DNA of 64,000 nt. Origin: Clostridiaceae bacterium. GTDB lineage: Bacteria > Bacillota > Clostridia > Acetivibrionales > DULL01. Position numbers and translations under genes: made by a program. The stretch covers positions 40,705 through 104,704 of the forward strand of contig DULL01000034.1 of NCBI GenBank assembly GCA_012840395.1, given 5' to 3'. Positions within the stretch are counted from its first letter, which is position 1, and every line of letters begins with the position of its first letter. A model generated the notes under the pieces. That model saw only the letters and a program-made list of their open reading frames with translations, ran no database searches and was not told the origin of the DNA. Below, piece by piece: positions 34,629-42,756 of the stretch.

Positions 34629-35120
34629 ATGGTTGCAAATAATAGCAAAAGCAGGAAAATAGGAATAATAGATGTAGCTATATTAGTTGCTATACTCGCT
34701 GTTGTTGTAGGAGTAGGATATAGATATGTTAAGGGTAAGGCTGCTAGTTCTAATACTGTTAAAACACAGGATTTAATAATTGAGTATTACTGCGAAGAAG
34801 TTCCTGAATCGGCGGCCAAAGCTATAAAAGTAGGAGACCCGGTAAGAGAATCCCTTCAAAATGCCAGCTTTGGAAATGTTACCGATATTGTGGTTGACAA
34901 GTCGGTTTCATGGGCGAGAAATATCAAGGGTGAATTGGTAAAGACAACCAGAGAAGGTTATGCATCCGTTACCATTACAATGAATGGAAAAGGTGTAATA
35001 GGAAGCAATGGCGTAACAATAGATAAAGCTAATTATTATGTAGGACAGACGGTAACCCTCTACGTCGGGAATTCGATGATAAGTAATGGCAGAATTAGCG
35101 ATATTAAGATAAAGGAGTAA
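34629..35120 (+). CDS. DUF4330 domain membrane protein, copy 2
   Basis: 163 aa. One transmembrane helix near residues 12-30 (VAILVAILAVVVGVGYRYV), then a domain paralogous to the preceding gene: both share KVGDP/KIGDV, ESLQNASFGNV / ERLQNADFGKV and VDKSVSW, and both end in TLYVG. The pair must stem from tandem duplication, now diverged to about half identity by eye. GGAGGG precedes ATG 34629. The ligase gene starts 5 bp after its stop, so translation is probably coupled. Confidence 0.75.
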   Translation: MVANNSKSRKIGIIDVAILVAILAVVVGVGYRYVKGKAASSNTVKTQDLIIEYYCEEVPESAAKAIKVGDPVRESLQNASFGNVTDIVVDKSVSWARNIKGELVKTTREGYASVTITMNGKGVIGSNGVTIDKANYYVGQTVTLYVGNSMISNGRISDIKIKE

Positions 35121-35125
35121 TTGAT

Positions 35126-36688
35126 TTGAAAGTTGAGAGCGTAATCATAAGCTTTATTTTTTCAATATTATGCAAACTTCAGGATGCATATGAAAAATCA
35201 TTTACTCATAGTCTCCTGGAGGGTTTTGCCAGTAAGTTCAAAAATTTTCTTGAATATAGTTTAATCTGGAGATTTATACGAAAAAAAGGGAAGATTGCCC
35301 AAAGTTGGGAGAATAGCTATACTTTGGGATTACTAAATAAATTAATTAATTTACCTTCAAGCTTATTGAGACGTGTTTACATAAAATATCAGAAAATTTT
35401 TGATGCAAGTATTTTTATAAGAGTACTAAAATTTTTTGTCAGCAAATACACTCTAATCTTGGGTGCCTGTCTTATAATAACTGTAATTATACCTGACAGT
35501 TACTGGTATAATAAATATAGTGTAATGATGGCTCTGGTTTTAGTCCTGTTATTTTTAATCAAGACGATTTTAGAGGATAAACAAAGTTTCAAAATAAAGA
35601 CTTTGGAACTGCCAATTTTTATTTTCTGGCTGTCGGTTATCCTGGGAACAGTTAATTCAGTCATACCGAGACTTAGTTTAAGCTATCTTTTGTTGTATGT
35701 TATTTCTGCAATATTTCTTATACTCATAATCAGTTCTTCCTCCTTTTTTAAGGAGCTAAATATAATGGTGGATTTATTGCTGGTGGGAGTAACTTTCACA
35801 GCGCTTTACGGCATATACCAGTGGAAATTTATAGGGATACCTGTAAATCCCTCGATTACAGATACAAGGCTAAATCCAGGCCTCTCCAGAATATCTTCTA
35901 CTATGGGTAATGAAAATGTATACGGAGAACTTCTTGTTTTAACACTACCCTTTTTTGTAACGGCAATTATTAATGCAAAAACTCTTATTAAGAGGCTTGT
36001 TTTCTCAGCAATGATAATACCTGTTGTAATTGCATTATTTCTAACAGGATCACGTTCTGCATGGATTTCTTTTGCAGTTTCTATATTCGTCTTTGTGTTT
36101 TTAATAAATAGAAAACTATTGCCCCTTGCTATACTGGCAGGAGCTTTGGCGGTTCCTTTGCTTCCTGATGTAATTTACAGAAGGATTATGACATTGTTTA
36201 ACCCGAATGAAAATTCACTAAATTATAGATCTTTGATAATCCGGCATGTCAAGCCTATGCTCATGGACTATTGGGTTTCAGGAGTTGGATTGGGAATAAA
36301 TGCATTTAGTTCGGTCTTTAAAAGGTACCTTTCTTTTGGACTCACTTCTGCAGTCCATACCCACAATCTGTATCTCCAGATATGGCTGGAAGCGGGGATA
36401 TTATCCATAGCTTCATTTATCTGGTTTTTATTCAGACTGTTCAAAAACAGCGTGACAAGAATTTTCAAGCATGTAGGACAGAGTGATGCTAAAAATACAC
36501 TTATAGCCGGAGTATCGGCTTTATTTGGTATACTTGTCATGGGACTGGCTGATCATGTATGGTTTTATAATAGATTAATGCTCATGTTCTGGGTTGTTGT
36601 AGGTATTATTCTCACATGTCTGAACATATTGGGCAAAGAGGGAGAGTATAGTGAAGGTAGCCACCCCCAAACAAATGAATCAAATTGA
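35126..36688 (+). CDS. O-antigen ligase / polymerase-like membrane protein
   Basis: 520 aa with about 11 transmembrane helices. NPGLSRISSTMGNENVYGELLVLTLP (in two short blocks) and the large loop with VHTHNLYLQIWLEAG (about 410-424) are the Wzy_C/O-antigen ligase signature; the His in HTHN is the catalytic one in WaaL. The first 90 residues are a soluble, helical extension not usual for the family. The start is TTG 35126 behind AAGGAG. The last 38 bp overlap the start of the Nnr gene. It probably polymerises or ligates the glycan built by the cluster. Confidence 0.82.
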   Translation: MKVESVIISFIFSILCKLQDAYEKSFTHSLLEGFASKFKNFLEYSLIWRFIRKKGKIAQSWENSYTLGLLNKLINLPSSLLRRVYIKYQKIFDASIFIRVLKFFVSKYTLILGACLIITVIIPDSYWYNKYSVMMALVLVLLFLIKTILEDKQSFKIKTLELPIFIFWLSVILGTVNSVIPRLSLSYLLLYVISAIFLILIISSSSFFKELNIMVDLLLVGVTFTALYGIYQWKFIGIPVNPSITDTRLNPGLSRISSTMGNENVYGELLVLTLPFFVTAIINAKTLIKRLVFSAMIIPVVIALFLTGSRSAWISFAVSIFVFVFLINRKLLPLAILAGALAVPLLPDVIYRRIMTLFNPNENSLNYRSLIIRHVKPMLMDYWVSGVGLGINAFSSVFKRYLSFGLTSAVHTHNLYLQIWLEAGILSIASFIWFLFRLFKNSVTRIFKHVGQSDAKNTLIAGVSALFGILVMGLADHVWFYNRLMLMFWVVVGIILTCLNILGKEGEYSEGSHPQTNESN

Positions 36689-38207
36689 CAGGATATCTAT
36701 TGAGCAATTCGGAATACCAGGAATTGTACTTATGGAAAATGCAGCTTCCTGTGTTGTAAATGAGATTTCATCATTTATAGGTCAATTGCCTGGTAAGAGA
36801 GTTATAGTACTGGCAGGAAAAGGTAATAATGGCGGAGATGCCTTTGCTGTAGCCAGAAAGCTATTTAATAAGGGAGCAGAAATCAGGCTTTTTGTTACAG
36901 CAAAGAAAGAGGAAATTACAGGAGATGCTGCAATAAATATAAGTATAGTAGAAAAAATAGACATTGAGTATGTAGAGATTATTTCAGAAGAACAGTTAGA
37001 TCTGTTAAAAGATAGTTTAAATCATGGAGATTTGGTAGTAGATGGTTTGCTCGGAACAGGTTTAAAAGGTAATGTAACCGGAATTGTTGCAAAGATAATT
37101 GATCTGGTAAATTTTTCGAGATTACCTGTAATCGCCATAGATATACCTTCAGGTATAAATGGTGAAACAGGAAAAGTAATGGGTGTGGCTGTTAAAGCTC
37201 ACAGAACAGTTACTTTCGGGCTTCCAAAACCGGGTTTGCTGATACATCCCGGTTGTGAATATACAGGCAAACTGGTGACTGCTGATATCGGAATACCTCG
37301 CAAAGTTGTTGACAGCATGAATATTAAATTAAATACCATTGAGGAAAGCCTTGTTTCTAAAATATTGCCTTTAAGGCTTCCTGACACTAATAAAGGGAAC
37401 TATGGCAGAATTTTTGTAATTGGCGGTTCCAACGGCATGACGGGAGCAGGGGGACTTACAGCAGCCAGTGCTTTAAGAGCAGGGGCAGGGCTGGTATATT
37501 TAGGGCTTCCCTCATTAATAGCTAATAAATACAATCCTCCTCTATTGGAAATTATTACAATACCTATTGAAGATAATAAAAGCGGATACTTCACAAAAGA
37601 TGGTATACCCACAGTAGTAAAACAAATGGAAAACATGACTGTAACTGTTATCGGACCGGGATTATCTACAAAAGGCGACGCGGTTGAATTATTAGATGCA
37701 ATTGCAGAGCATGCAAAAATGCCTATTATAATAGATGCTGATGGATTAAATGCACTGGCGCTTAATTTAAATATTTTGAAAAAGCTAAAAGTACCGACTG
37801 TTATTACACCACATCCGGGAGAAATGTCACGTCTTACAGGAATAAGTGTGCAGGAAGTGCAAAATAACAGAATTGATATTACCCGTGATTTCGCTGCAAA
37901 GTGGAAAGTTATTACGGTATTAAAAGGTTCCAGGACAATAGTTGCTTTACCGGATGGGGAGGCCTATATTAATCTTACAGGTAATCCGGGTATGGCAACA
38001 GCAGGTTCCGGAGATGTATTAACAGGTATTATTGCCGGTTTGATAGGCCAGGGTATTAAACCTGAAGAGGCTGCCATAGCAGGTGTATATCTCCATGGCT
38101 TTGCAGGAGACCGGGTAGCGGATGTTAAAGGAATATACGGACTGATTGCAAGTGATATTATAAATGAACTTCCATACGCCATAAAAGCTGTTAAAGAAGG
38201 CACATAG
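36651..38207 (+). CDS. nnr: Bifunctional NAD(P)H-hydrate epimerase / ADP-dependent dehydratase
   Basis: 518 aa, a fusion of the two NAD(P)HX repair enzymes. The N-terminal YjeF_N epimerase (1-215) has NQIDRISIEQFGIPG and VLAGKGNNGGDAFAVAR. The C-terminal ribokinase-like dehydratase has GLTAASALRAGAGLVYLGLP, TPHPGEMSRL and GNPGMATAGSGDVLTGIIAGL. It restores NAD(P)H damaged by hydration. The start is GTG 36651, with GGGAG 6 bp upstream, inside the 3' end of the ligase gene. Gene order nnr then mazEF is common in Firmicutes. Confidence 0.95.
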   Translation: MKVATPKQMNQIDRISIEQFGIPGIVLMENAASCVVNEISSFIGQLPGKRVIVLAGKGNNGGDAFAVARKLFNKGAEIRLFVTAKKEEITGDAAINISIVEKIDIEYVEIISEEQLDLLKDSLNHGDLVVDGLLGTGLKGNVTGIVAKIIDLVNFSRLPVIAIDIPSGINGETGKVMGVAVKAHRTVTFGLPKPGLLIHPGCEYTGKLVTADIGIPRKVVDSMNIKLNTIEESLVSKILPLRLPDTNKGNYGRIFVIGGSNGMTGAGGLTAASALRAGAGLVYLGLPSLIANKYNPPLLEIITIPIEDNKSGYFTKDGIPTVVKQMENMTVTVIGPGLSTKGDAVELLDAIAEHAKMPIIIDADGLNALALNLNILKKLKVPTVITPHPGEMSRLTGISVQEVQNNRIDITRDFAAKWKVITVLKGSRTIVALPDGEAYINLTGNPGMATAGSGDVLTGIIAGLIGQGIKPEEAAIAGVYLHGFAGDRVADVKGIYGLIASDIINELPYAIKAVKEGT

Positions 38208-38426
38208 TATGTAATATACTTTTAATTTGACCTATGTATATAAACAAATATATAATTATATACATATTAGTAGGTATGTTAAAAAATTATAAATGAAACA
38301 TAACCATTGATTATCATTCAACAGTAGTATTATTCATGGAAAATGAAGCATAATAATATGTAATATTATTACTTTATTAGCTTTATTAGTATTTTGCTGT
38401 TCGAATGAAGAAAGTGGGGGTTAACA

Positions 38427-38714
38427 TTGTCCGAACTTAAAAAAGTGCTAATCAGTATACCAGATAACTTATTAAAAGAGATTGATTCTATAGTTTCTGT
38501 AGAGAAGACTAACAGGAGTAGGTTCGTAAGAGAAGCTATGAAACTTTATATAAGAGAGAAAAGAAAAATTGAAATGAGGGATGTGATGAAGACAGGATAC
38601 CAGGATATGGCTGAAATAAATTTAAAATTAGTAGAATTATGTTTTGATGCAGATTGTGAACAACAAATAAAATATGAAGAAAGACTTAGGGAGATGGAGA
38701 AGTATTGGTTATAA
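38427..38714 (+). CDS. Ribbon-helix-helix antitoxin, MazE/EndoAI-like
   Basis: 95 aa. The N-terminal ribbon-helix-helix (about 5-47) reads [18 protein letters not shown] and [16 protein letters not shown], typical of the CopG-like EndoAI antitoxin of Bacillus. The C-terminal half would wrap the MazF dimer. Start TTG 38427, with GGGGG about 8 bp upstream. The stop overlaps the toxin start by 10 bp, the usual arrangement for translational coupling and autoregulation. Confidence 0.88.
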   Translation: MSELKKVLISIPDNLLKEIDSIVSVEKTNRSRFVREAMKLYIREKRKIEMRDVMKTGYQDMAEINLKLVELCFDADCEQQIKYEERLREMEKYWL

Positions 38715-39055
38715 AAAGAGGAGATATTTTTTATGCAGACCTAAGTCCTGTAGTAGGTTCCGAACAAGGTGGTGTGCGGCCTGTATTAATTGTACAAAAT
38801 GACACGGGTAACAAATATAGCCCTACAGTCATAGCAACAGCGATTACATCACAAATTAACAAGGCAAAACTGCCTACTCATATAGAAATAAGTGCAAAGG
38901 AATACGGTCTTGCAAAAGATTCAGTTATATTATGTGAGCAAATTAGAACTATAGATAAACGCCGGCTTCGTGAAAAGATAGGACACCTTGAAGATGATAT
39001 TATGGAAAAAGTTAATGAAGCCTTAAGAATCAGTTTTGGTCTTACAGATATATAG
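38705..39055 (+). CDS. MazF / NdoA (PemK-family) endoribonuclease toxin
   Basis: 116 aa. The fold is set by [20 protein letters not shown], then [10 protein letters not shown] with the catalytic Arg, and TAITS with the catalytic Thr, as in Bacillus NdoA. It cleaves single-stranded mRNA at short motifs and is held in check by the upstream antitoxin. Its TTG start lies in the antitoxin 3' end. The set is chromosomal and in the conserved place after nnr, so a stress-response role is more likely than plasmid-type addiction. Confidence 0.93.
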   Translation: MVIKRGDIFYADLSPVVGSEQGGVRPVLIVQNDTGNKYSPTVIATAITSQINKAKLPTHIEISAKEYGLAKDSVILCEQIRTIDKRRLREKIGHLEDDIMEKVNEALRISFGLTDI

Positions 39056-39083
39056 GTAGGTAAGTTGTTGGGGGTTACATAAG

Positions 39084-39650
39084 ATGAAATTTATAAGAAA
39101 TACAGATTATATACATAAAATTATAGTATTAGCACTTTTTATCAGCACCTTGCTTTTAATACATATGGTTCAGGTAGTAAGCGCCATACCGGGAGAAGAA
39201 GACCCTCTGGTATTGAAAAGTTATCTGGACCAGGAAAATGCTAAATTAAACGAAGAAATAAAGAGACTTAACGATATAATAAATGAGCTTAATGTAAAAG
39301 CAGATAATCTGGTCAAAAAAAATGAAAGTTTGTCCGCAAAGCTGGAGGAATTATCTTCTGCAAGACAGTTTGAAGCTATTGAAGTGAAAGCCGGCAGTAA
39401 AGTAATGTTAGGAGCAAGTACTGAGATTGTTTTAAGATCGGGCAAAGCCACCGCTATTGCAGGTACATACGGAGGACTGGCAGATTTAGCTGCAGGAGTG
39501 GATTTACAGACAGGTGACAATGTTACCCCAAATCATTTGCTTCTCATTGCCAGAGACGATGGTAGGGGAATTGTTGCAGAAACTGATATATGGGTGTTGA
39601 TTAAAGGAAAGTATACTATAGAAACTGATGAAGAAAAAGAGGAAGAATAA
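39084..39650 (+). CDS. Membrane-anchored coiled-coil protein of unknown function
   Basis: 188 aa. Residues 13-34 form a signal anchor or signal peptide (IVLALFISTLLLIHMVQVVSA). A coiled coil follows (about 45-90, heptad-rich LNEEIKRLNDIINELNVKA). A compact Gly-rich domain comes last: GSKVMLGASTEIVLRSGKATAI, then DLAAGVDLQTGDNV and NHLLLIARDDGRG. No family name is recognised; the combination suggests an extracytoplasmic, oligomeric beta domain. It lies 28 bp after mazF and abuts the convergent tagA gene with no bases between the two stops. Confidence 0.65.
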   Translation: MKFIRNTDYIHKIIVLALFISTLLLIHMVQVVSAIPGEEDPLVLKSYLDQENAKLNEEIKRLNDIINELNVKADNLVKKNESLSAKLEELSSARQFEAIEVKAGSKVMLGASTEIVLRSGKATAIAGTYGGLADLAAGVDLQTGDNVTPNHLLLIARDDGRGIVAETDIWVLIKGKYTIETDEEKEEE

Positions 39651-39669
39651 TTATTTTCCTCTTATTCTT
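39631..39669. terminator. Bidirectional hairpin formed by the abutting gene ends
   Basis: The last 20 bases of the coiled-coil gene (39631-39650) pair with 39651-39669, the last bases of tagA, with one mismatch and one bulge over about 18 bp. Each 3' arm is U-rich on its own strand. Both stop codons are in the stem. Confidence 0.6.
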
Positions 39670-40385
39670 GTCCAAAGTGTTAGTAAAATAAACTTTGGAA
39701 GATCAAGCATGCGAATAAACCTTCTGGGCTCTCTGTATAGCCTGTAAAGCCATTCAAGCCCGTTCCGGCGGAAAAATTCAGGGGCAAGTTTCGCTTTTCC
39801 TGCAAATACGTCAAGGGTTCCGCCAACTCCTATACAAACTTTAACTTTAAGTTTTGATTTGTTTTCATGAATCCACTTTTCTTGTTTGGGTGCTCCCAGG
39901 GCGACTAAAAGAATATCAGCATTAGAAGAATTAATAGCCTCTATAATATCTGGTTCTTCTTCTTTTTTAAAATACCCATGGTGACACCCCGCAATTCTGA
40001 CATTTGGATAGAGCTTTAATATATTTATCCCTGCTTCTTCGGCTATACCAGGTTTACTACCGAATAAAAAGACATTGACGGGTGTTTTTCCCGGAGATTC
40101 AAAAATATTCTTTACCAGGTCTATTCCTGATACTTTTTCAGGAAGAAAGCGTTTTAATATTTTCGATGCCAAAACCACGCCAGCCCCGTCTGCCACCAGC
40201 AGGTCTGCTTCATTTAGAATCTTTTTCAAATATGGGTCTCTCTGAGCCGCCATCATAATTTCTGAGTTGGGTGTATATATAGCATGTACACTAGCTTCTT
40301 GCAAGAAAGCTCTGGTTATTTTCAAGGCTTCATCCATTGTAACTTTATCTACAAATACTCCAATTATATCTGCTGTGTTTCTCAT
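39651..40385 (-). CDS. tagA: WecG/TagA/CpsF-family glycosyltransferase
   Basis: 244 aa, a GT26 enzyme. YTPNSEIMMAAQRDP, LLVADGAGVVLASK, FLFGSKPGIAEEAG and LVALGAPKQEKWI are the family blocks, including the catalytic Asp of the ADG motif. TagA adds ManNAc to a lipid-linked GlcNAc in wall teichoic-acid or secondary-wall-polymer synthesis. It lies 4 bp after the GT4-CsaB fusion and is co-transcribed with it. In S-layer Firmicutes tagA and csaB are commonly paired, so its product probably belongs to the pyruvylated polymer that binds SLH domains. Confidence 0.92.
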   Translation of the reverse strand: MRNTADIIGVFVDKVTMDEALKITRAFLQEASVHAIYTPNSEIMMAAQRDPYLKKILNEADLLVADGAGVVLASKILKRFLPEKVSGIDLVKNIFESPGKTPVNVFLFGSKPGIAEEAGINILKLYPNVRIAGCHHGYFKKEEEPDIIEAINSSNADILLVALGAPKQEKWIHENKSKLKVKVCIGVGGTLDVFAGKAKLAPEFFRRNGLEWLYRLYREPRRFIRMLDLPKFILLTLWTRIRGK

Positions 40386-40389
40386 AAGC

Positions 40390-42648
40390 TTAAGTCCTCC
40401 TGATTAACTCAACGGCAATTCTGGCATTTTCAAGGGCTTTATCTTTCAAAACTTCTACATTTAATTCAAGCTGCTTTTTAATTTCCAACCTGTTTTCCCA
40501 TACTTTCTCAGCCAATTCCTTTAAATTACCGAAATCAAGGTTGGTAACATGGCCTGCTGAGGGTTGATTTATATATTCTAAAAAGCCCTTTATTTTAGGT
40601 TCATATACCAAGCCAATTATTGGTATACTCAAACTTGCTGCGAATATAAGAGCATGAAGTCTCATACCAATAAATATATCCATTTTGCTAATAATTCCTA
40701 AAGTCTGCTCAACAGAATATTTATTCTTAATTATATAGCCTTTTTCTTTCATTTTTGATACAACATCTTCTATTATATAAATGTCATCAGGATAGTGCAT
40801 GGGAATAAATACAGTTTTAACACTGTACTTACGGGATAAGTGGTCTGCTACCTGAGCAATTACTTCAACATATTTTTCATGCCCTTGCCATTCTCTCACA
40901 GAAAAGCCTATATAGGGTCCAGAGGAAGGTATTCCTTCCCTGAAGAAAATATTGTCTGCTTCCTCCAGGGGACATGCTGTTATTGCCAGCGCCGGGTCAG
41001 CAGTTACTTCAATTCTTGGTTTATTTATATTTAAAGTTTTAAGTTCCTGTAAGGAAAGCTTTTCTCTTAATGTAATAACATCAACCTGATTTAATATTTT
41101 TTGGGTAAGTTTTTTATTTGTTCCTTTGTTTAACGGGCCAATACCATTTGCATAAAACATAACCTGCATATGCCTTTTTTTTGCCATCCAGATTGTACTA
41201 AGGTAATAGAGAAGTGATCTGGTGCTTGTGTTGTCCTGGATTATGTTACCTCCGCCGTACAAAAACAGCCTGGCATTTTTCATTATCCGGAATATATGCA
41301 ATAGGCTTATACGGTTAATGGAATCAACTCCATAAATCATTTTTGTTTCAGCCGGATCCTTGGACAGAACCATGAGCCTTATATTGTTTTTATATTGACG
41401 AAGATTGTTTATTACTGCCATCAGCATTGCGTCATCGCCAATATTTCTGAATCCGTAATAGCCTGAAATAATAACATCGTATTTTTGCTGTAAATATAAA
41501 GTATTCTTATTATTTTTTATTATGTTTTCGGATTCGGTTCTTTCAAGTATTTTTTTGTAAATATCAAGCTGTGTTTTGCACATATTATCAAGGGAGAAAA
41601 GGGTGCTGGCCTTTTGATATATATTCCTGCCCATTTCATCCCTTTTATCTTTATCATCTGCAAGTTCCAGTATATATTCCGACAGCTTATTATAATCTCC
41701 CGGATTGAACAGATATCCATTAATATTATGGTCAATAAGATCCGGAATGCCTCCTACGCAGCTGCTTATAGTGGCTTTTTTAAATCTTGCTCCTTCCAGA
41801 ATAGAATAAGGAAAGCTCTCACTTATTGATGTAAGTACACTTATATCCACATTACTCATAAGTTCATAGGGATCATTCAGCCATCCGAGGAAGAATACAT
41901 TATTGGTAATTCCCAGAGCCTGGACCTTTTTCTCAAGGGATTTACGGTCTTCACCATCTCCTCCGATGAGGAATTTAACTTTTGGATTTTTTTCTGACAC
42001 AATTTTTGCCGCGTCAATTAAAGTCCCAATTCCTTTTACTGGATATAGCCTTGCTGCAATTCCTACGAGAATATCTTCGCTGCTTAAGTTCAAATTATAT
42101 TTCTTTGAAAGTTCTTCTCTGGAATAACTATTTAAGGGTTTATTAAAATCCATTCCATTATATAAAACAAATATTCTTTCAGAAGGGAATTTGCGCCTAA
42201 TAAGCATGTCTCTGAAATTGCCGGATACTCCTATATAATACCCTATAAACCGCAGCGCCACAGTGTTAATTGAACCAAAAACAAGCCTTTTTACCAGGCT
42301 GTGCATATAGTCAAGCTTATAATCACTATGTACTGTGGTTACAGTAGGAACCTTTACAAAGAGCCTGATAATAAGTGAAATCATATTGGCTTTTGCACCA
42401 TGGGAGTGAATTATTTCATAACCCCCTGTTCTGATAATGTTTAATACTCTTTTTATATCTGAAAAGATGTTTCCGGTTTTAACCACTTCTATATCTATAC
42501 CCATAGATAGGGCATCTTCTGAAAAAGGTCCTGGCCTGAAACTTATTATTTTAACATCGATATATTTGCTTAACTCCTTGACCAGGGATAAAACGTGGAC
42601 TTTTGCCCCGCCAATATCCCCACCACCGATTAAATGTAGGACTTTCAT
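40390..42648 (-). CDS. GT4 glycosyltransferase fused to CsaB-type polysaccharide pyruvyl transferase
   Basis: 752 aa in two parts. Residues 1-375 are a GT4 transferase: VLHLIGGGDIGGAKVHVLSL, GIAARLYPVKGIGTLIDA, FFLGWLNDPYEL and SFPYSILEGARFKKATI. From about 385 a pyruvyl transferase of the CsaB type begins: VIISGYYGFRNIGDDAMLMAV, FLYGGGNIIQDNTSTRSL, MFYANGIGPL, then IGMRLHALIFAASLSIP. CsaB transfers pyruvate from PEP to the wall polymer that holds SLH proteins. The join (about 376-388) is a short Asn/Lys linker. The reading frame is open throughout, so this is a true fusion in the sequence as given. Confidence 0.88.
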   Translation of the reverse strand: MKVLHLIGGGDIGGAKVHVLSLVKELSKYIDVKIISFRPGPFSEDALSMGIDIEVVKTGNIFSDIKRVLNIIRTGGYEIIHSHGAKANMISLIIRLFVKVPTVTTVHSDYKLDYMHSLVKRLVFGSINTVALRFIGYYIGVSGNFRDMLIRRKFPSERIFVLYNGMDFNKPLNSYSREELSKKYNLNLSSEDILVGIAARLYPVKGIGTLIDAAKIVSEKNPKVKFLIGGDGEDRKSLEKKVQALGITNNVFFLGWLNDPYELMSNVDISVLTSISESFPYSILEGARFKKATISSCVGGIPDLIDHNINGYLFNPGDYNKLSEYILELADDKDKRDEMGRNIYQKASTLFSLDNMCKTQLDIYKKILERTESENIIKNNKNTLYLQQKYDVIISGYYGFRNIGDDAMLMAVINNLRQYKNNIRLMVLSKDPAETKMIYGVDSINRISLLHIFRIMKNARLFLYGGGNIIQDNTSTRSLLYYLSTIWMAKKRHMQVMFYANGIGPLNKGTNKKLTQKILNQVDVITLREKLSLQELKTLNINKPRIEVTADPALAITACPLEEADNIFFREGIPSSGPYIGFSVREWQGHEKYVEVIAQVADHLSRKYSVKTVFIPMHYPDDIYIIEDVVSKMKEKGYIIKNKYSVEQTLGIISKMDIFIGMRLHALIFAASLSIPIIGLVYEPKIKGFLEYINQPSAGHVTNLDFGNLKELAEKVWENRLEIKKQLELNVEVLKDKALENARIAVELIRRT

Positions 42649-42721
42649 TGTACAACCGCCAATCTGCCACTTGCTTTTATAATTGTTTATTATTAATATG
42701 GCTTAAAATATTGATATATAA

Positions 42722-42750
42722 AGTTTAAGTTACCATATGGATATTGTCAA
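42722..42750 (-). promoter_or_regulatory. Sigma-A promoter for the GT4-CsaB / tagA operon
   Basis: On the minus strand TTGACA (42745-42750), a 17-bp spacer and TAAACT (42722-42727) precede the ATG by about 75 bp. Confidence 0.55.
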
Positions 42751-42756
42751 TTTAAA

